Shown: positions 41,955 through 50,978 of the stretch, piece by piece
Layout of the letters: the number at the start of each line of letters is the position of its first letter
Position numbering within the stretch: the stretch's first letter is position 1
Assembly: GCA_022828125.1 (NCBI GenBank)
Contig: JAJEJD010000016.1
Location: 116,765-180,764 of the forward strand
Source of the DNA: a bacterium
GTDB taxonomy: Bacteria > UBA8248
Direction: 5' to 3'
DNA length: 64,000 nucleotides
Notes under the pieces: model-generated
What the model was told of the DNA's origin: nothing
The model's input: only the letters and a program-made list of their open reading frames with translations
The model's database searches: none
Program-made: the position numbers and the translations under genes

Positions 41955-43372
41955 GAGGAATGAAACTCAAAATCTGACGGTGCAGATGACTTGGCCTTTG
42001 TTGCCATACTTTCCATACGCCGCCGCCAACCAATCGCAAACCACAAGAACAACGCCAAGCCACCGATGAGTTGACTCGCCGCCACTGCCCACCAAATTCC
42101 CAACTCCTGTAATCCCATCCAGTCCGCCAGCATATAGGCGCCCGGCAACTGCACGACCCAGCGAACGATTGCTTCAACGATCATGGGAGGCCGGGTGGAT
42201 GACGCTCCTTCAAATATTCCCGCTACTACACGCCTCGTAGCCTCGAATCCAAGGCCTACACACAAAATTTGCAGACAAATCACCGCGGGGGGCAAGGCGG
42301 CGCCTTTTATCCCGAAAAAAGTAACGACTTCCTCGCTCCAAACAACGAAACCTGTAATGACGACAACCATGATGGAAACAACCGCCCCTAACGTCACCCA
42401 GGCACTGCGTATGGCCCTCTCAGGTTTTCTCGCACCGATATTTTGACCCACCATCGTACGAACAGCCCCCTGTAGGGAAAATCCGGGCATTCTTCCCATA
42501 TCGTTGACACGACTGCCAAGACCCCATGCTGCAAGCGCCAGCGCGCCAAACGGAGCAAGCATCCATACCAATACCAAGTTAGCGCCTCTCTCAAAAAACA
42601 TTTGCCCCAAAGCGGGCCAACCCAGTCCCAGTATGCGCTTCATCTCAGAGGACTTCGGAATCAGATGACGCCACTTCAGGTGTATTCTGGCATTCCCTTT
42701 GAAAAGAATGATCAGCATCACGACGGAACCTGCCAGCCTGCCAATGCCTAAACCGTAATACGCGCCGGCCAGATGAAACGGGGGGATCAATCCGAAACCA
42801 AAGATAAAAGTAGGCATGGCGATGAATGTAACGCCTGAATTGATAATCATCCCCAAAAGCGAATATTTTGGTTCACCAGCGCCACGGAATATATTTGCAA
42901 GAGTGAATATACCGTCAACGAACAAAAGCATAAGAAACCCGGCTTGCAGATATATCGTCGACAAGTATAAAAGCCTCGGATCAGACGTCATCCACCCCAT
43001 TAAATAAGGCGAGAAAATATATCCCGCGCTGCATAAGGGAATGAAGAAGAGCGTTTGAAGCAAAATGCATTGGCCCGCGATAACAGCAGCGCCTTCCTCA
43101 TCATTCGCGCCAACTCTTTGCGCAACCAACGCTTGGCCTGCCACCCGAATACCCATGCCCGCCGCTCTCACCATCATGGGAATCATGTATCCCAAAGACA
43201 TCGCTCCGAGCGCATCCGAGCCCAATCGGCCCACCCAGTAAATTTCAACAATCGTATCGATGTTCCAGGAAATCAGTTCCGCGAAAATCGGCAGGGATAG
43301 AACCACCAAGCCTCGCCCGATGGGGCCTTTGGTGTAATCATACCTTTTCGTGTTCGGCCGCAAGCGAGTCAT
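41951..43372 (-). CDS. MATE-family efflux transporter, first of a tandem pair
   Basis: A 473-residue MATE exporter, clearly paralogous to the next gene: RYDYTKGPIGRGLVVLSLPI, VEIYWVGRLGSDALGAMSLGY, RVAGQALVAQRVGA and AVRTMVGQNIGARKPERA. ATG at 43372 is preceded by CAGGATTTGCGC; TTG at 43390 is an alternative. Tight 4-base coupling to the second copy indicates recent duplication with retained co-translation. Confidence 0.93.
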   Translation of the reverse strand: MTRLRPNTKRYDYTKGPIGRGLVVLSLPIFAELISWNIDTIVEIYWVGRLGSDALGAMSLGYMIPMMVRAAGMGIRVAGQALVAQRVGANDEEGAAVIAGQCILLQTLFFIPLCSAGYIFSPYLMGWMTSDPRLLYLSTIYLQAGFLMLLFVDGIFTLANIFRGAGEPKYSLLGMIINSGVTFIAMPTFIFGFGLIPPFHLAGAYYGLGIGRLAGSVVMLIILFKGNARIHLKWRHLIPKSSEMKRILGLGWPALGQMFFERGANLVLVWMLAPFGALALAAWGLGSRVNDMGRMPGFSLQGAVRTMVGQNIGARKPERAIRSAWVTLGAVVSIMVVVITGFVVWSEEVVTFFGIKGAALPPAVICLQILCVGLGFEATRRVVAGIFEGASSTRPPMIVEAIVRWVVQLPGAYMLADWMGLQELGIWWAVAASQLIGGLALFLWFAIGWRRRMESMATKAKSSAPSDFEFHSS

Positions 43373-43518
43373 GCGCAAATCCTGTTTCAATCAAAACGGG
43401 CGTGTTGGCTTACAGGCAGGCAGGTTCTTTTGGAGAACTGGAAAGTTTTTACTCCACAAGATAGTTTGTCCCAAAGCGATGGATCCACGCTTAATCCAAC
43501 GGAGTGTTTGGTGCTTTC

Positions 43519-44298
43519 ATGATTAAATCCATAGAAAAAATTCTCAAAGATGCGGGCAAATTGGCTTTGTCGTTCACAAGCAATGCCAAAGGCATTCAAA
43601 AACAAGACAGGAGCCTGGTGAGCGAGGCCGACTTTGAAGTAGAAAAATTCATTCTTTCCTGCCTGAAGATATCATTCCCGAATGACAACGTCATCGGAGA
43701 AGAATTCGGAAGCGGAGAATCTCAACCCAAGATGCAGCCGCGTCTTTGGGCGGTTGACCCTATTGACGGCACCAATCCATTTCTGAATGGCCTGCCCACT
43801 TGGGGCGTATCCATCGGCGTCATGGAAAACGGGAAACCCATCGCCGGAGGATTCTACATGCCCGTCATAGATGAAATGTTTCTTGCACTCGCAGGAGAAG
43901 GCGCCACCAGAAACGGCAAGATCCTTCCAAATCTCAAGGACATGGAAATCACCAACCATACCGTCATGCTCGGTCCTTCGTCCCGAAAACGTTTTTACAA
44001 GCTGGATTATCCAGGAAAATCCGTCGCTTATGGAAGCGCTTCCGCACATGTAGCGTATACGGCTACCGGGGGTGCCATCGCCGCTTTGGTCGACAGGCCC
44101 CAAATTTGGGATATCCTGGGGCCCCTCGCCGTATTGCAGGAGGTGGGGGGAGGCGCATTTCACCCGGATGGCCATTCTCTCGATCTCCGGAACCTCGCGA
44201 ATGGCGAAAAAGCCGAAGGGCCCGTCTTTTTTGGCTTAAAAGAAAATGCTGAAAAAATATTTCCTATGATTGAGGTGTACCCCAGGCCCAAGTCCTAG
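43519..44298 (+). CDS. Inositol-monophosphatase-family phosphatase
   Basis: A 259-residue Mg2+/Li+-type phosphatase. Motif A is WAVDPIDGTNPFLNGLP, with the preceding metal Glu in VIGEEFGSGE; motif B is QIWDILGPLAVLQEVGG. Family members act on inositol phosphate, fructose-1,6-bisphosphate, PAP or histidinol phosphate; nothing here separates them. ATG at 43519 (MIKSIEKILKDAG) is chosen over GTG at 43504; the ribosome site is weak. Convergent with the DUF3604 region. Confidence 0.9.
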   Translation: MIKSIEKILKDAGKLALSFTSNAKGIQKQDRSLVSEADFEVEKFILSCLKISFPNDNVIGEEFGSGESQPKMQPRLWAVDPIDGTNPFLNGLPTWGVSIGVMENGKPIAGGFYMPVIDEMFLALAGEGATRNGKILPNLKDMEITNHTVMLGPSSRKRFYKLDYPGKSVAYGSASAHVAYTATGGAIAALVDRPQIWDILGPLAVLQEVGGGAFHPDGHSLDLRNLANGEKAEGPVFFGLKENAEKIFPMIEVYPRPKS

Positions 44299-44425
44299 TT
44301 TTCCACCCTGAAACCCTGTGCCGAAAACACTTTCCATCAAATCCCCGTTTCGCCAATTGACAGGCGATGGAACATCCCATCACACCACCACCTATGACGA
44401 CGGCATCCGCCGTTACATGCGCCAC
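44299..44425 (-). pseudogene. 5' fragment of an FAD-dependent oxidoreductase
   Basis: From GTG at 44425, behind TGAGGAGTGGTT, the minus strand reads VAHVTADAVVIGGGVMGCSI followed by ACQLAKRG. This is the FAD/NAD-binding GxGxxG start of a DAO-type amine or amino-acid oxidoreductase. Family similarity stops after about 32 residues, where the sequence becomes unrelated and the IMPase gene end intervenes. The rest of the gene is missing, so this is a decayed or deleted remnant whose ribosome site still follows the DUF3604 stop. Confidence 0.65.
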
Positions 44426-44434
44426 AACCACTCC

Positions 44435-46300
44435 TCAGGAATCCACCCAGATGGGACTCGACCAGGCCATTTCTCCATCATCTTGCACTAAACGGACATA
44501 ATAATAATCCGACTCCCGTTCCCTGCCGCTCGAATCGAGCCACTCAAAAGAGACCGACTCCCGGCCCGGTTCATCTGCATGAATTTCTCTTGCGTTTTTG
44601 ATGATGACGACCTTACTGACCGGGGAGCAGGCTTCTGCCTGAATCTTGAGCTTTCTTCCAGTCGATTCATTTAACCTGATCTCTGAACCCATCGGAGCGT
44701 CGTTCAAGGAAAAGTCAAGAATAATGCGCGCTCCTGTCGTGCCATAGCAATGCCGTTCCCAAAGGGCCTTGAATATCCCTTCCCGATCAAAGGTCTTCGC
44801 CCATACACAGGCCAATCCACCTCTCCAGGCATTCTTGAGCCGCAACCGATTCGAAAATCCAGGTTGAGACGTATGCGTATCCGAGCCGGCGATGATGCCC
44901 AAACGATATCCTTTCTCAAGCGCATCCTGCACGCTTTGTCCTTCATAGCGCGCCGGGTTGACCAAAGGTCTATCGCAACCATTGGCTTCGGAGTTCCCCC
45001 AACAAGAATATATTTCAACGAGGCGCTGAAACCTCGGGTCGTGCCAGCGCCAGCGCGTGCCAATCACGGCACTTACCGAATGATGGGGAATCGTCATCAC
45101 GCGACCCTCGAATTTTTCGAGTTGTTTCCATAATTTTTCCGGATCATTTGAATCAGGGCTGCGGGAATCCAGTTTCGGGATGTCTTCACAGTCCAGAAAA
45201 TAGACATTTTTATTCCCGTCTTGCTCGAGCATGCCAAACCACTCATACGCAGGAAGGGCCACATATCTTCCTACTTCAGAAAAACGATTCGCCACATCAG
45301 CAACTTCTTTCCATTGCGCCTCATCCATTCGCATGGCCAAAGAGGTGCACGCGGCGAAATCCACCCCCGCGCAATCCCGCGCATAGCTGTGGACGTACTC
45401 CACGATTTCACGCGCAGTCGATGGCCTCGGATACTCCCCCACGCACAGCCCGCTCATGCAGTGCGGGTCCCCAAAAAGAAGCGTGTGATCCGGGACTTTT
45501 TCCAATACCTGAATCGGTGGCGTATGAGCTGTCGGCAATCCATCCGCCGAGACCTTTAACCGATTAACTCCCCGCGCTGTTAACTTCACATTTTCGCAAA
45601 CAAAAATTCCGGGTGACTCCTGGCGAAAAGGGACAATGTTTTCATCAGGTAACTCCAGTTTCGGAACGGATGACGCTGTTGTCGCTACATTGTGAAAGCA
45701 ATCTCGCGTCACAGCCCGGACAGAAAATGCCTGTCCCGCAACTACCTGCGCCGGCGCCGTCACCCAAAGGAAAGACGGCTCCTCGGGGATCACGTCGAAC
45801 GTTGGCGGAGCTGGAAGAAGCTCCCAGTTACCTTCACCGCCAGCATCTATGGACAAAGTAAATTCTACGGGCATGGCCAAAAACTGCGCCTGCGCACCGG
45901 GGATGCCGGATGGCGTCCAGCCATAGTCGAGTTCTATGAAATCACCTTCCAGTAAAGAAGAGCCCTGAGCTATCAAGTCCAGGCTGGCCGGCAGGAAGGT
46001 ATAGCCGAGCACAGGTTCTATCAATGAGGGAACCAAAGAAACATTCTCGTTCGAACATCGGAACGTGCAATATCCGGGAGCCGTCATTTCCTTAAATTGG
46101 GGCGTAGTGAACCCGTTCGGGGGCGTGAATCGAAGACCCCCGCCTTGACTGATTCCGCGGGGGCCGACTTCGTAGGTAACGCGCCATTTCCCCATCCTGC
46201 CCGCCACGATCGGGCCTTCAGGCTCAATCTCTGCCTGACCAATATCTTCACCATAAAAATATTCTCGTAGCGCACCAATCCCCCGTTGAGGGGCTTTCAT
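44435..46300 (-). CDS. DUF3604-family protein (PHP-type metallo-hydrolase fold)
   Basis: A 621-residue protein. Residues 1 to about 270 are beta-rich with an Ig-like segment (FLWVTAPAQVVAGQAFSVRAVTRD). The C-terminal part has the PHP-like metal motifs of DUF3604: LLFGDPHCMSG, YARDCAGVDFAACTSLAM, TIPHHSVSA and GIIAGSDTHTSQPG, and a last segment GTTGARIILDFSLNDAPMG. Homologues are found in marine and soil bacteria with unknown substrates, probably phosphoesters or similar. ATG at 46300 has AGGAGG upstream. No signal peptide is seen. Confidence 0.88.
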   Translation of the reverse strand: MKAPQRGIGALREYFYGEDIGQAEIEPEGPIVAGRMGKWRVTYEVGPRGISQGGGLRFTPPNGFTTPQFKEMTAPGYCTFRCSNENVSLVPSLIEPVLGYTFLPASLDLIAQGSSLLEGDFIELDYGWTPSGIPGAQAQFLAMPVEFTLSIDAGGEGNWELLPAPPTFDVIPEEPSFLWVTAPAQVVAGQAFSVRAVTRDCFHNVATTASSVPKLELPDENIVPFRQESPGIFVCENVKLTARGVNRLKVSADGLPTAHTPPIQVLEKVPDHTLLFGDPHCMSGLCVGEYPRPSTAREIVEYVHSYARDCAGVDFAACTSLAMRMDEAQWKEVADVANRFSEVGRYVALPAYEWFGMLEQDGNKNVYFLDCEDIPKLDSRSPDSNDPEKLWKQLEKFEGRVMTIPHHSVSAVIGTRWRWHDPRFQRLVEIYSCWGNSEANGCDRPLVNPARYEGQSVQDALEKGYRLGIIAGSDTHTSQPGFSNRLRLKNAWRGGLACVWAKTFDREGIFKALWERHCYGTTGARIILDFSLNDAPMGSEIRLNESTGRKLKIQAEACSPVSKVVIIKNAREIHADEPGRESVSFEWLDSSGRERESDYYYVRLVQDDGEMAWSSPIWVDS

Positions 46301-46380
46301 GAACAACCTCCTTTTCGGATAAGGGAAATTTCAAAATTCATGGCCACGAAAAAGAAGGCCTTCTCAAGGAATGAGCGTAT

Positions 46381-47052
46381 TCATTCCCACGTGAGCATCG
46401 CGGCATACCCGTCTCTCGGCACGTTCGAATGAATCGGCAGGCCTTTGATTCGCTTGAATTCCTGAATGGTAATCAGGTGCACATTCGATTCCCACAATAT
46501 GTGGCGGAACGTGCACTCGAGCGTCTGGTAATAAAGAAAAGGATCGTTCTCGTCTTTGCGAAAACCTCTCTCATGAGCAGGCAAAACGAGATTTAGAAAA
46601 TAATCAATTACCCGCTCTCCGTTCGCCCATGTTCTGTCCGGAGAGTATTTCCTGGGCAATTCTTTATTCCTTAACGTGGCTAGCGTTTCCTTTGATAAAA
46701 CCTCCCGACACAAAGCGCACGCGTCATCAAGCGCTCCCAGAACATCGGACGCATCAGGAAACCGCGCCGGATCCAACATTCTGTCTGCCCCGCCTTGATC
46801 CGCCAGAGACTTATCTCGCGGCAAGGAATCCGGATACAAAACGGGCGGCCAAAATTCCAGGAAAAAAAGATACGGTATCCATGCGGTGTGGCTGATTTGT
46901 TCTTTGATGGACCAAGCTCCCCAACTCTTCTCTGGCAGCTTCCATTCCCATAATTCCTGCGGAAGCCCGTTCGTTTCTTCCCGAAACAAATCCGCCAGAT
47001 TTCTATATTCCGGAAAAACGTCCAGCCCTGGAGTGGATAGGTCTTCTGGCAT
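46381..47052 (-). CDS. DinB-family four-helix protein (first)
   Basis: A 223-residue DinB/YfiT-type protein. Helical marks: WSIKEQISHTAWIPYLF with a His of the metal site, ALDDACALCREVLS, and a C-terminal TFRHILWESNVHLITIQEFKRI with further His. DinB-fold proteins are metal-dependent thiol S-transferases or isomerases in thiol metabolism. It ends GYAAMLTWE; the paralogue at 48600-49283 ends in a similar GGYASAYPVS. Downstream of the DUF1932 dehydrogenase on the same strand. Confidence 0.8.
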   Translation of the reverse strand: MPEDLSTPGLDVFPEYRNLADLFREETNGLPQELWEWKLPEKSWGAWSIKEQISHTAWIPYLFFLEFWPPVLYPDSLPRDKSLADQGGADRMLDPARFPDASDVLGALDDACALCREVLSKETLATLRNKELPRKYSPDRTWANGERVIDYFLNLVLPAHERGFRKDENDPFLYYQTLECTFRHILWESNVHLITIQEFKRIKGLPIHSNVPRDGYAAMLTWE

Positions 47053-47069
47053 ATCGCTCCCTCAAGACA

Positions 47070-47969
47070 TCAAATGTCGTCCATTTTCATCGGCAAGTGA
47101 TCCGCATACACCGCCGCTGCTTGCTGTGGAGATAAGCTCTTGTCAATCGTCTCTACGGTTTGCTCCGCCAAAGGCGTCGTCGCGAGATGGGAATAGACGG
47201 CCGCCGCTCCTTCGTGAAATTTCGGAGTGACGCCGGCGGCCTCGAAGGTCTGTGCAATTTGTTTCATCTCATCGATATACCGCCACGCCACGACAGGAAG
47301 ACGAGGGGCACTCGAGGTTATCTGTTTATAAGAAGCCTCTTGGCTTGTTTGAAACTCATGATTCACTTCTTCGGAGAGACCAAGCGCCTCTGCCAGAGTA
47401 ATGACTGCGGTTTGAAGCGCATGGGTTCCTTTCGTGAGGGCGGCGTAACACATCTTGATTCCAGAAGCGTGGCCAATCTCTGGCCCAAGCTGACGAACGA
47501 TGATTCCTTTTCCGTCCAATTCCGAGAGCAATCCCGCCTGCGCACCGCTGAAGTAAAACCTGGTGTTGTTCCTCGTCTCACTGGGAGGGGGACCCAATAT
47601 CCCCCCATCGATGAAATCCGCTCCGGCATCTGAAATCCGCTTCGCAATAGCTTTCGCCGTTTCCGGCGATACGGCGTTACAGTCGGCGTATGGGGGGCAA
47701 AAACCGGATGTTGACATGGATTCCGCCACTTCGTTCGCAGCCTGAGCGGCTAAACCCGGAGGCACGATGGACAAAACAATATCCGCGCGCTCCAGCATTT
47801 CAGCCATTCTCGGATAATCCCGAATACCCCCTTCACCGGCCAAGCGCTTCGTCCGCTCGCTTCTGTTTGCAAGACAAGTTATCACCTCATACCCATGCAA
47901 ACCCAGCATTCGCCCCACCGCATGCCCCATATCCCCCGGGCTGATGATGGCAACAGTATTAAGGGTCAT
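47070..47969 (-). CDS. 6-phosphogluconate-dehydrogenase-like protein with DUF1932 domain
   Basis: A 299-residue NAD(P)-dependent dehydrogenase of the beta-hydroxyacid group. The Rossmann start is VAIISPGDMGHAVGRMLGLHG, with LANRSERTKRLAGEGG, ADIVLSIVPPGLAAQ, DCNAVSPETAK, and ISDAGADFIDGGILGPPPS. The conserved Lys is in GIKMCYAALTKGTHAL, and the C-terminal DUF1932 helical domain follows. ATG at 47969 has GGGAGG upstream. The second Gly of the usual GxGxxG is replaced (SPGDMG), common in this subgroup. The substrate is unknown. Confidence 0.88.
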   Translation of the reverse strand: MTLNTVAIISPGDMGHAVGRMLGLHGYEVITCLANRSERTKRLAGEGGIRDYPRMAEMLERADIVLSIVPPGLAAQAANEVAESMSTSGFCPPYADCNAVSPETAKAIAKRISDAGADFIDGGILGPPPSETRNNTRFYFSGAQAGLLSELDGKGIIVRQLGPEIGHASGIKMCYAALTKGTHALQTAVITLAEALGLSEEVNHEFQTSQEASYKQITSSAPRLPVVAWRYIDEMKQIAQTFEAAGVTPKFHEGAAAVYSHLATTPLAEQTVETIDKSLSPQQAAAVYADHLPMKMDDI

Positions 47970-48096
47970 AAACACCTCCCTTGGTTCAACTCTAGAAATA
48001 AACCATGCCAGTCCAGTCTAGCAGAATTGAAGCTTTGCGAAGAAAGGATACTTACTTCTGTGCTTTCAACAGATAATGACCAATGTTCCCGCAAAA
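47970..48096. other. Short intergenic region
   Basis: About 125 bases between same-strand genes; contains the ribosome site of the dehydrogenase. No hairpin or repeat seen. Confidence 0.4.
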
Positions 48097-48603
48097 CTAT
48101 TCTTTCCAGATGCACTTTTCATCTTTTGGAGAATACACCATTGCACCCACAGGCGCGCTGGATTTTGAGTCTTTTGCCATACGCAGGATATTTATTAAGA
48201 AAATAGTGTCGTCTGCTCCCGCGTTCTCAAGCATGTCTCTTCCCAGGCGACAGACCAACTCTGCTCTTTGCCTTCTTTTTTTTGCGCTCACCTCCGCCCA
48301 TGGCAACAGGATATCGATAGACAACCTCTCAGGACTCGTCTCGAAAACGCGAATTTCCGCGCGACTGGTGTGCTTTGAAGCATCCAGATACTTCTTGAGC
48401 GTACGTCCTGTGTTTTTTGTGATGACGCCCGGAGGCATGCCTCTCCATTTTTTTGCTTCTGATACCAAAGACGCTTTTATGCCTGCTTTGGAAAGAAATA
48501 GTGGTTTCGAAAAGAACAAAAGCGCGCCCGCTACAGATGCAAATGAGATGAACAACAACCAGAAAAGGAAATTCACCCGAGGTGAACCAGCAGTTTTCAT
48601 CAA
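48097..48603 (-). CDS. Hypothetical single-span membrane protein
   Basis: A 168-residue protein with one membrane helix near the N-terminus (FLFWLLFISFASVAGALLFF) and a basic, soluble C-terminal domain with GVITKNTGRTLKKYLD and RLSIDILLPWAEVSAKKRRQRAEL. It is not recognised. It is translationally coupled to the DinB-like gene upstream (4-base overlap). The presence of CxxxLGRDML-type sequence is not diagnostic. Confidence 0.65.
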   Translation of the reverse strand: MMKTAGSPRVNFLFWLLFISFASVAGALLFFSKPLFLSKAGIKASLVSEAKKWRGMPPGVITKNTGRTLKKYLDASKHTSRAEIRVFETSPERLSIDILLPWAEVSAKKRRQRAELVCRLGRDMLENAGADDTIFLINILRMAKDSKSSAPVGAMVYSPKDEKCIWKE

Positions 48604-49283
48604 GAAACCGGATAGGCTGAAGCGTAGCCGCCCACAGGGGCATCGGGATAAACGGGAGACAAACCCAAGGCTTCACGATGGAGCCTGATGGAGCGCAAGT
48701 GAATCAAATCGTCCCAAAGCACATGACGCAATGTCGCCAAAGGTGTAATTCGAAACCCGTGCTCGTGTTCAGGGTCAACTGTAAATCCATCCGGGTGGCA
48801 TTTCATGCAACGGTTCCACAAATCAACGGAACGCTCCTCGCTGACACCCACGACAGATGATTCAGTAAATACAAACAAGAGCGATTTATTAGCCGAACGC
48901 TCTTTCTCCAACTTTTCAACTTGGTTCGCTGCTACTTCACACGCCTCGGAAAAACGTAACTGCAGCCATTCTGGATCCGCATACCGCTCAGAAGAAAAAC
49001 GACGGTCATCTTCTCGCGTATTGATGAACGTACCGAATTGGCTCATATCCACAGAAGGCCAGGGCAGGCTAGTGGCGCCGTAGAGAACCATGAACCATCT
49101 CGTCGTAATGTAAGCCATATGGCTGAGTTGCCTTCTTGGGGACCAGCGCGCCCAATCTTCCGTCCCCGTTCTATCCAACTGCGCTTCTGACAAATCAGCG
49201 AGCTCTCCCATGGTCCACGCGGGGATTTGCCGGTAGACTTGGGCGATTTCACTTGGCGTAACCGGATAAGAAGATTCACTCAT
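48600..49283 (-). CDS. DinB-family four-helix protein (second)
   Basis: A 227-residue paralogue of the gene at 46381. Shared marks: WSPRRQLSHMAYITTRWFMVL (His metal ligand), a long middle helix with EACEVAANQVEKLEKE, and TLRHVLWDDLIHLRSIRLHREALGL. The Cys-rich bit RCMKCHPDG is specific to this copy. Overlaps 4 bases with HAD upstream and with the hypothetical gene downstream, so the three are one translation-coupled unit. Confidence 0.8.
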   Translation of the reverse strand: MSESSYPVTPSEIAQVYRQIPAWTMGELADLSEAQLDRTGTEDWARWSPRRQLSHMAYITTRWFMVLYGATSLPWPSVDMSQFGTFINTREDDRRFSSERYADPEWLQLRFSEACEVAANQVEKLEKERSANKSLLFVFTESSVVGVSEERSVDLWNRCMKCHPDGFTVDPEHEHGFRITPLATLRHVLWDDLIHLRSIRLHREALGLSPVYPDAPVGGYASAYPVS

Positions 49284-49990
49284 GCCCTAACGCCCCCATC
49301 CAGGATTTTGCAAACCGCCTCCTTGTCCTCCAGGGTGGCGAAAAGAAAATCCGGAGAAGCGCTCGCCAACTCGTAAAGCGAATCCCCTCCTGTAGCCACG
49401 GCTATCGTCTTCGCTCCACATTCGCGCCCCGCCGATACATCGCGCCATGTATCACCTATCACCCAACGAACGATGGATTTGCGAGGATATTCCTTTAGAA
49501 TGATTTCCTCGCCCCGCTGAAATCCCACCTCCAGTAATTCCGCCCTGTCTCCAGAATCAGACCCGAAACCTCCGAACGAAAAAAACCGGTTCAGCCCGCC
49601 ACGTGAGAGTTTGATTCGCGCACCCTCTTCGATATTGCCCGTTCCCAATCCCATGAACACGTCTTTTCGGCTCCTGAGATACGAAAGCAAACCAGGGATT
49701 CCCGGCATCAGATGAAAATTTCTGGAATCCCTTACCGTGGTGGGCAGGATTTCCAAATATCTCTCCAATAGAGCATTTACCTCAGGCTCGCTCCCGCAAC
49801 GCCCAAGATGAGAACGGAACATCTCTTGAACGATGAGTTCATCCGTCTTGCCGTGCGGATGAACATGACGCATAGCGTTTGGAATCCCGTATATACGCTC
49901 AAAAGCGATATTCAACGCTCTCGCCCCTGCTCCTCCGCTTAAAAGCAGCGTTCCATCCACGTCGAACAGGATCAGATGAGTTGAATTCAA
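49280..49990 (-). CDS. HAD-superfamily phosphatase
   Basis: A 236-residue HAD hydrolase. Motif I is ILFDVDGTLLLSGG, motif II in GLGTGN, motif III Lys in RIKLSRGG and motif IV VRWVIGDTWRDVSAG. The cap type and HPHGKTDELI are those of phosphoglycolate-phosphatase-like enzymes. The start is probably TTG at 49990 with a weak GGAAG site. First gene of the HAD-DinB-hypothetical unit, divergent from the SDR at 50160. Confidence 0.9.
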   Translation of the reverse strand: MNSTHLILFDVDGTLLLSGGAGARALNIAFERIYGIPNAMRHVHPHGKTDELIVQEMFRSHLGRCGSEPEVNALLERYLEILPTTVRDSRNFHLMPGIPGLLSYLRSRKDVFMGLGTGNIEEGARIKLSRGGLNRFFSFGGFGSDSGDRAELLEVGFQRGEEIILKEYPRKSIVRWVIGDTWRDVSAGRECGAKTIAVATGGDSLYELASASPDFLFATLEDKEAVCKILDGGVRA

Positions 49991-50159
49991 TCGTTTCTTC
50001 CAATGTATATGCTTGGAAACACTCTGAGCGAGAGATGATTCCCCTCTATGATATAACAGGGAGTCGAATTGATTCCAGAATCATTCCTGATCGTGTTGGT
50101 GAAACACATGAGTTCAGTGAAAATTATCCAGCGAAGCACACAGAAAAAGGAGATGAAAG

Positions 50160-50864
50160 GTGCCGGATGAGAAAATCGCCGTCGTAACGGGCGGGAACAA
50201 AGGCATTGGTTTCGGGATCTGCCGATCGCTTGCAAGTCAAGGAATTCGAACCATCCTCACGGCGCGAGACGTTGCCAAAGGGGAAATCGCTAAAGAGCAG
50301 CTAAAACAAGAGGGGCTGGAAATCATATTCCATCCCCTGGATGTCACCGACGAGAACAGCATCGATTCTCTAGCCAGCTTTTCGGCCAGAGAATTTGGAA
50401 AACTGGACATTTTAATCAACAACGCGGCCATCAGAAAAGATGCCGGCATGATGGGGTTGGACGTTCCCGTTGAGATCGTGCGCGAAATGATGGAAACCAA
50501 CCTCTATGGCCCCCTGATGTTGTGCCAAGCCTTAGCTCCTCTCTTGAAAAAAAGCGCAGCAGGTAGAATCGTGAACGTTTCAAGCGGCATGGGTTCTCTC
50601 GCCGGCATGGGAGGTGGCTCTCCTGCCTACAGAATCACCAAAACCGCATTGAATGCGATGACGAAAGTGCTGGCGAGTGAATTCCGGGGAACTGGCGTAT
50701 TAGTGAATTGTTGCCATCCCGGATGGGTGAGAACCGACATGGGCGGACGGGGCGCCTCAAAATCAATAGACGAAGGTGCAGACACGCCCGTATGGCTCGC
50801 TTTGTTGTCGAAGGATGGGCCAACCGGCGGATATTTCCAGGACAGAAAACCCATGCCTTGGTAG
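50160..50864 (+). CDS. SDR-family oxidoreductase (carbonyl-reductase-like)
   Basis: A 234-residue SDR close to the eukaryote-type carbonyl reductases. Cofactor loop TGGNKGIGFGIC, TARDVAKGE (NADP-type Arg), LDVTDENS, LINNAAIRKD, catalytic Ser in VNVSSGMGS, YxxxK as AYRITKTAL, and CCHPGWVRTDMGG. The end PTGGYFQDRKPMPW is also typical. GTG at 50160 with AAAAGGAGATGAAAG upstream. The substrate is unknown; broad carbonyl or quinone reduction is likely. Confidence 0.92.
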   Translation: MPDEKIAVVTGGNKGIGFGICRSLASQGIRTILTARDVAKGEIAKEQLKQEGLEIIFHPLDVTDENSIDSLASFSAREFGKLDILINNAAIRKDAGMMGLDVPVEIVREMMETNLYGPLMLCQALAPLLKKSAAGRIVNVSSGMGSLAGMGGGSPAYRITKTALNAMTKVLASEFRGTGVLVNCCHPGWVRTDMGGRGASKSIDEGADTPVWLALLSKDGPTGGYFQDRKPMPW

Positions 50865-50978
50865 AAGGCGTGTTTATTTCATCACGTAGCTGGTGTTCGG
50901 CAGGCAGGTGCCTGGTGATTGCTTCGATGGAAAAAGCATCGAGCGGCGTTAATCATCGATTTCTTCGGCTTCTATAAA

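Noticed and set aside
44299..44425. FAD fragment as part of a selenoprotein
   Set aside because: Similarity ends without an in-frame TGA at a Cys position; the frame continues into unrelated sequence.
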